From NC2004 sp050874905 (lineage in GTDB: Bacteria; Bacillota; Clostridia; Lachnospirales; Lachnospiraceae): a stretch of DNA of 7,152 bases. Positions 6,231-7,152 of this stretch are shown piece by piece. How positions within the stretch are numbered: position 1 is the first letter of the stretch; the number at the start of each line of letters is the position of its first letter. The position numbers were made by a program, and so were the translations under genes. The notes beneath the pieces are model-generated. The model searched no databases, was not told where the DNA came from, and worked only from the letters and a program-made list of their open reading frames with translations. The stretch covers positions 1 through 7,152 of the forward strand of contig JBNMLP010000038.1 of assembly GCA_050874905.1 (NCBI GenBank), written 5' to 3'.

Positions 6231-6470
6231 ATGTTCAATCCAAAAGTAATATTTGAACTGCAGAATAAATGGACGCAGTTTACAAATCGGCATCCAAAAT
6301 TTCCGATGTTTTTAAGAGCCATTGGCAATACGGAATTGAAACCGGGAACGATCATCGAGGTAAAATATATCACCTCGGAGGGACAGGAGATCAGTTCCAA
6401 TGTAAAACTTGGCGAAGAGGATGTAGAGATGCTCAAAGATGTGGCATCCATGATGAAAGGGATGCGCTGA
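6231..6470 (+). CDS. Small protein of unknown function (79 aa)
   Basis: I do not recognise this family. The 79-residue protein begins 4 bp after the amidohydrolase stop, with AAGGAG at 6218-6223 placed 7 nt before its ATG, so it is clearly set up for translation as the last gene of the cluster. It has no signal peptide, membrane segment or cysteine. The N-terminal half is basic and aromatic (WTQFTNRHPKF, residues 14-24). The middle, around KPGTIIEVKYIT, reads like paired beta strands, and the C-terminus (EDVEMLKDVASMMKGMR) like a charged amphipathic helix. A small cytoplasmic helper or regulator is conceivable, but nothing in the sequence assigns a role. A strong terminator follows 9 bp after the stop. 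Confidence 0.75.
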   Translation: MFNPKVIFELQNKWTQFTNRHPKFPMFLRAIGNTELKPGTIIEVKYITSEGQEISSNVKLGEEDVEMLKDVASMMKGMR

Positions 6471-6479
6471 TAAGACAGG

Positions 6480-6519
6480 AAAAAGGAGATACCGGATGTT
6501 GGTCTGGTATCTCCTTTTT
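6480..6519. terminator. Bidirectional intrinsic terminator between convergent genes
   Basis: A 17-bp stem pairs 6480-6496 (AAAAAGGAGATACCGGA) with 6503-6519 (TCTGGTATCTCCTTTTT), with one G-T pair and a 6-base loop TGTTGG. The A run on the left arm and T run on the right make it functional in both directions. It closes the rightward ior cluster 9 bp after the last stop codon and lies 24 bp past the stop of the leftward symporter gene. Confidence 0.93.
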
Positions 6520-6543
6520 GTGAGAGGATTTTTTATCTATATG

Positions 6544-7104
6544 TTACTCTTCTCCAAGAGAAGTGGTCTGCTTTACGGTGATCGTTTTATCGTAGCAGGC
6601 AAAAGTGTTCTCTACAACTTGTTTCTCCGGTGCTTTTGATAACAGACTGACAACCGGAACGATGATAAATCCTGCCAGCATCGCGAAGGCACCTGCATTG
6701 ATCGGTGACTGTAACAGTACCGGGAAGGATGCCCGGAAGAAGATATTGGCGATCATCAAAATAGAACCAAATGCGAAGCAGACAAAGCAGGAGAGCTTTG
6801 TGGTTCGTTTCCAATATAAGCTGAATAAAAATGGAGCTAAGAAAGAACCGGCAAGTGCGCCCCATGAAATTCCCATCAACTGTGCGATGAAGGTTACGCT
6901 TGATTTGTATTGTACGATCGCTAAAATAACAGAGATCAAAATGAATACAACGATCAAAAGACGAATGACAAGCACCTGTTTTTTCTCATCCATTTCCTTA
7001 ATAATGTTGTCCTTTAAAAAGTCGATCGTCATGGTAGAGCTGGAAGCAATGACCAGAGAAGACAGTGTGGACATGGAAGCACTTAATACAAGGATGGTCC
7101 TGTG
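6544..7104 (-). pseudogene. Sodium:solute symporter (SSS family), C-terminal fragment, 5' part missing
   Basis: Sodium:solute symporters are inner-membrane proteins of about 450-550 residues with roughly 13 helices that import solutes with sodium. Only the C-terminal portion is present. Residues translated from about 7098 read TILVLSASMSTLSSLVIASSS, the conserved family segment around the MSTLSS sodium-site helix (compare PutP). Four further hydrophobic helices follow (about 34-56, 62-87, 94-113 and 127-146 counting from the Met at 7074), then a polar tail and TAA at 6544. Going upstream, the frame leaves family-like sequence after the Thr codon (7096-7098), reads Arg-His, and meets TGA at 7105-7107. 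The Met at 7074 lies in mid-protein and is not a credible start. The gene therefore appears disrupted by insertion or rearrangement rather than just cut by the window edge. The substrate is unknown. It converges on the ior cluster and shares its terminator. Confidence 0.75.
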
Positions 7105-7152
7105 TCAAGATTTAGCACAAAATAAAATGAGAAGTTCTGCCAACTAAGCTGC
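7099..7152. mobile_element. Possible end of an insertion element joined to the symporter gene
   Basis: From about 7099 the sequence no longer encodes symporter in any minus-strand frame: the correct frame stops at 7105-7107 and the DNA becomes AT-rich. The first bases, TGTGTCAAGATTTAGCACA (7101-7119), have TGTG/CACA ends like a transposon terminus, and the minus strand carries an outward-facing TTGACA (plus 7103-7108), as IS ends often do. No transposase, target duplication or second end is visible, and no IS family is recognised. A deletion or inversion junction would look the same. Confidence 0.35.

Noticed and set aside
6605..7147. Long plus-strand open frame opposite the symporter fragment
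   Set aside because: It is the antisense shadow of a membrane protein; the minus-strand frame matches the sodium:solute symporter family.

Overview
The window looks like chromosomal DNA of an anaerobic Firmicute, most likely a gut Lachnospiraceae (Clostridia). The evidence is indirect: ferredoxin-linked 2-oxoacid metabolism, strong AGGAGG-type ribosome binding sites, AT-rich intergenic DNA with clear sigma-A-type promoters, and the character of the proteins. The genus cannot be fixed from the sequence alone.

Layout. Positions 1-66 hold the promoter and ribosome binding site of a minus-strand gene whose body lies outside the left edge. argG (argininosuccinate synthase) follows on the minus strand at 180-1403, with its own promoter and a strong intrinsic terminator at 87-126. 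The 257 bp divergent region 1404-1660 carries back-to-back promoters for argG and for a rightward operon. It also has a 9-bp inverted repeat (TATCGTAAA / TTTACGATA) whose copies touch the core elements of both promoters. The rightward cluster (1661-6470) contains iorA, iorB, a PaaK-type phenylacetate-CoA ligase, an amidohydrolase-2 family protein and a 79-residue protein of unknown function. It ends at a bidirectional terminator at 6480-6519. Converging on it from the right is the C-terminal part of a sodium:solute symporter gene (6544 to about 7098). That reading frame stops making sense near 7099, probably because an insertion sequence or rearrangement joins there.

How the genes fit together. 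IorA and IorB form the two-subunit indolepyruvate (aryl-pyruvate):ferredoxin oxidoreductase, which decarboxylates transaminated Trp, Phe or Tyr to arylacetyl-CoA and reduces ferredoxin. The adjacent PaaK-type enzyme interconverts arylacetyl-CoA and arylacetate. The cluster therefore plausibly makes indoleacetate, phenylacetate or 4-hydroxyphenylacetate while producing reduced ferredoxin, and possibly ATP if PaaK runs in reverse (inference). The amidohydrolase and the 79-residue protein are linked by tight spacing but have no evident role in this pathway.

Most interesting points: the iorAB-paaK-amidohydrolase-small-protein cluster with two uncharacterised members; a near-perfect 23-bp hairpin just upstream of the amidohydrolase start; the shared repeat between the divergent promoters; and the broken symporter at the right edge. 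I saw no CRISPR array, tRNA, rRNA or clearly novel defence system.
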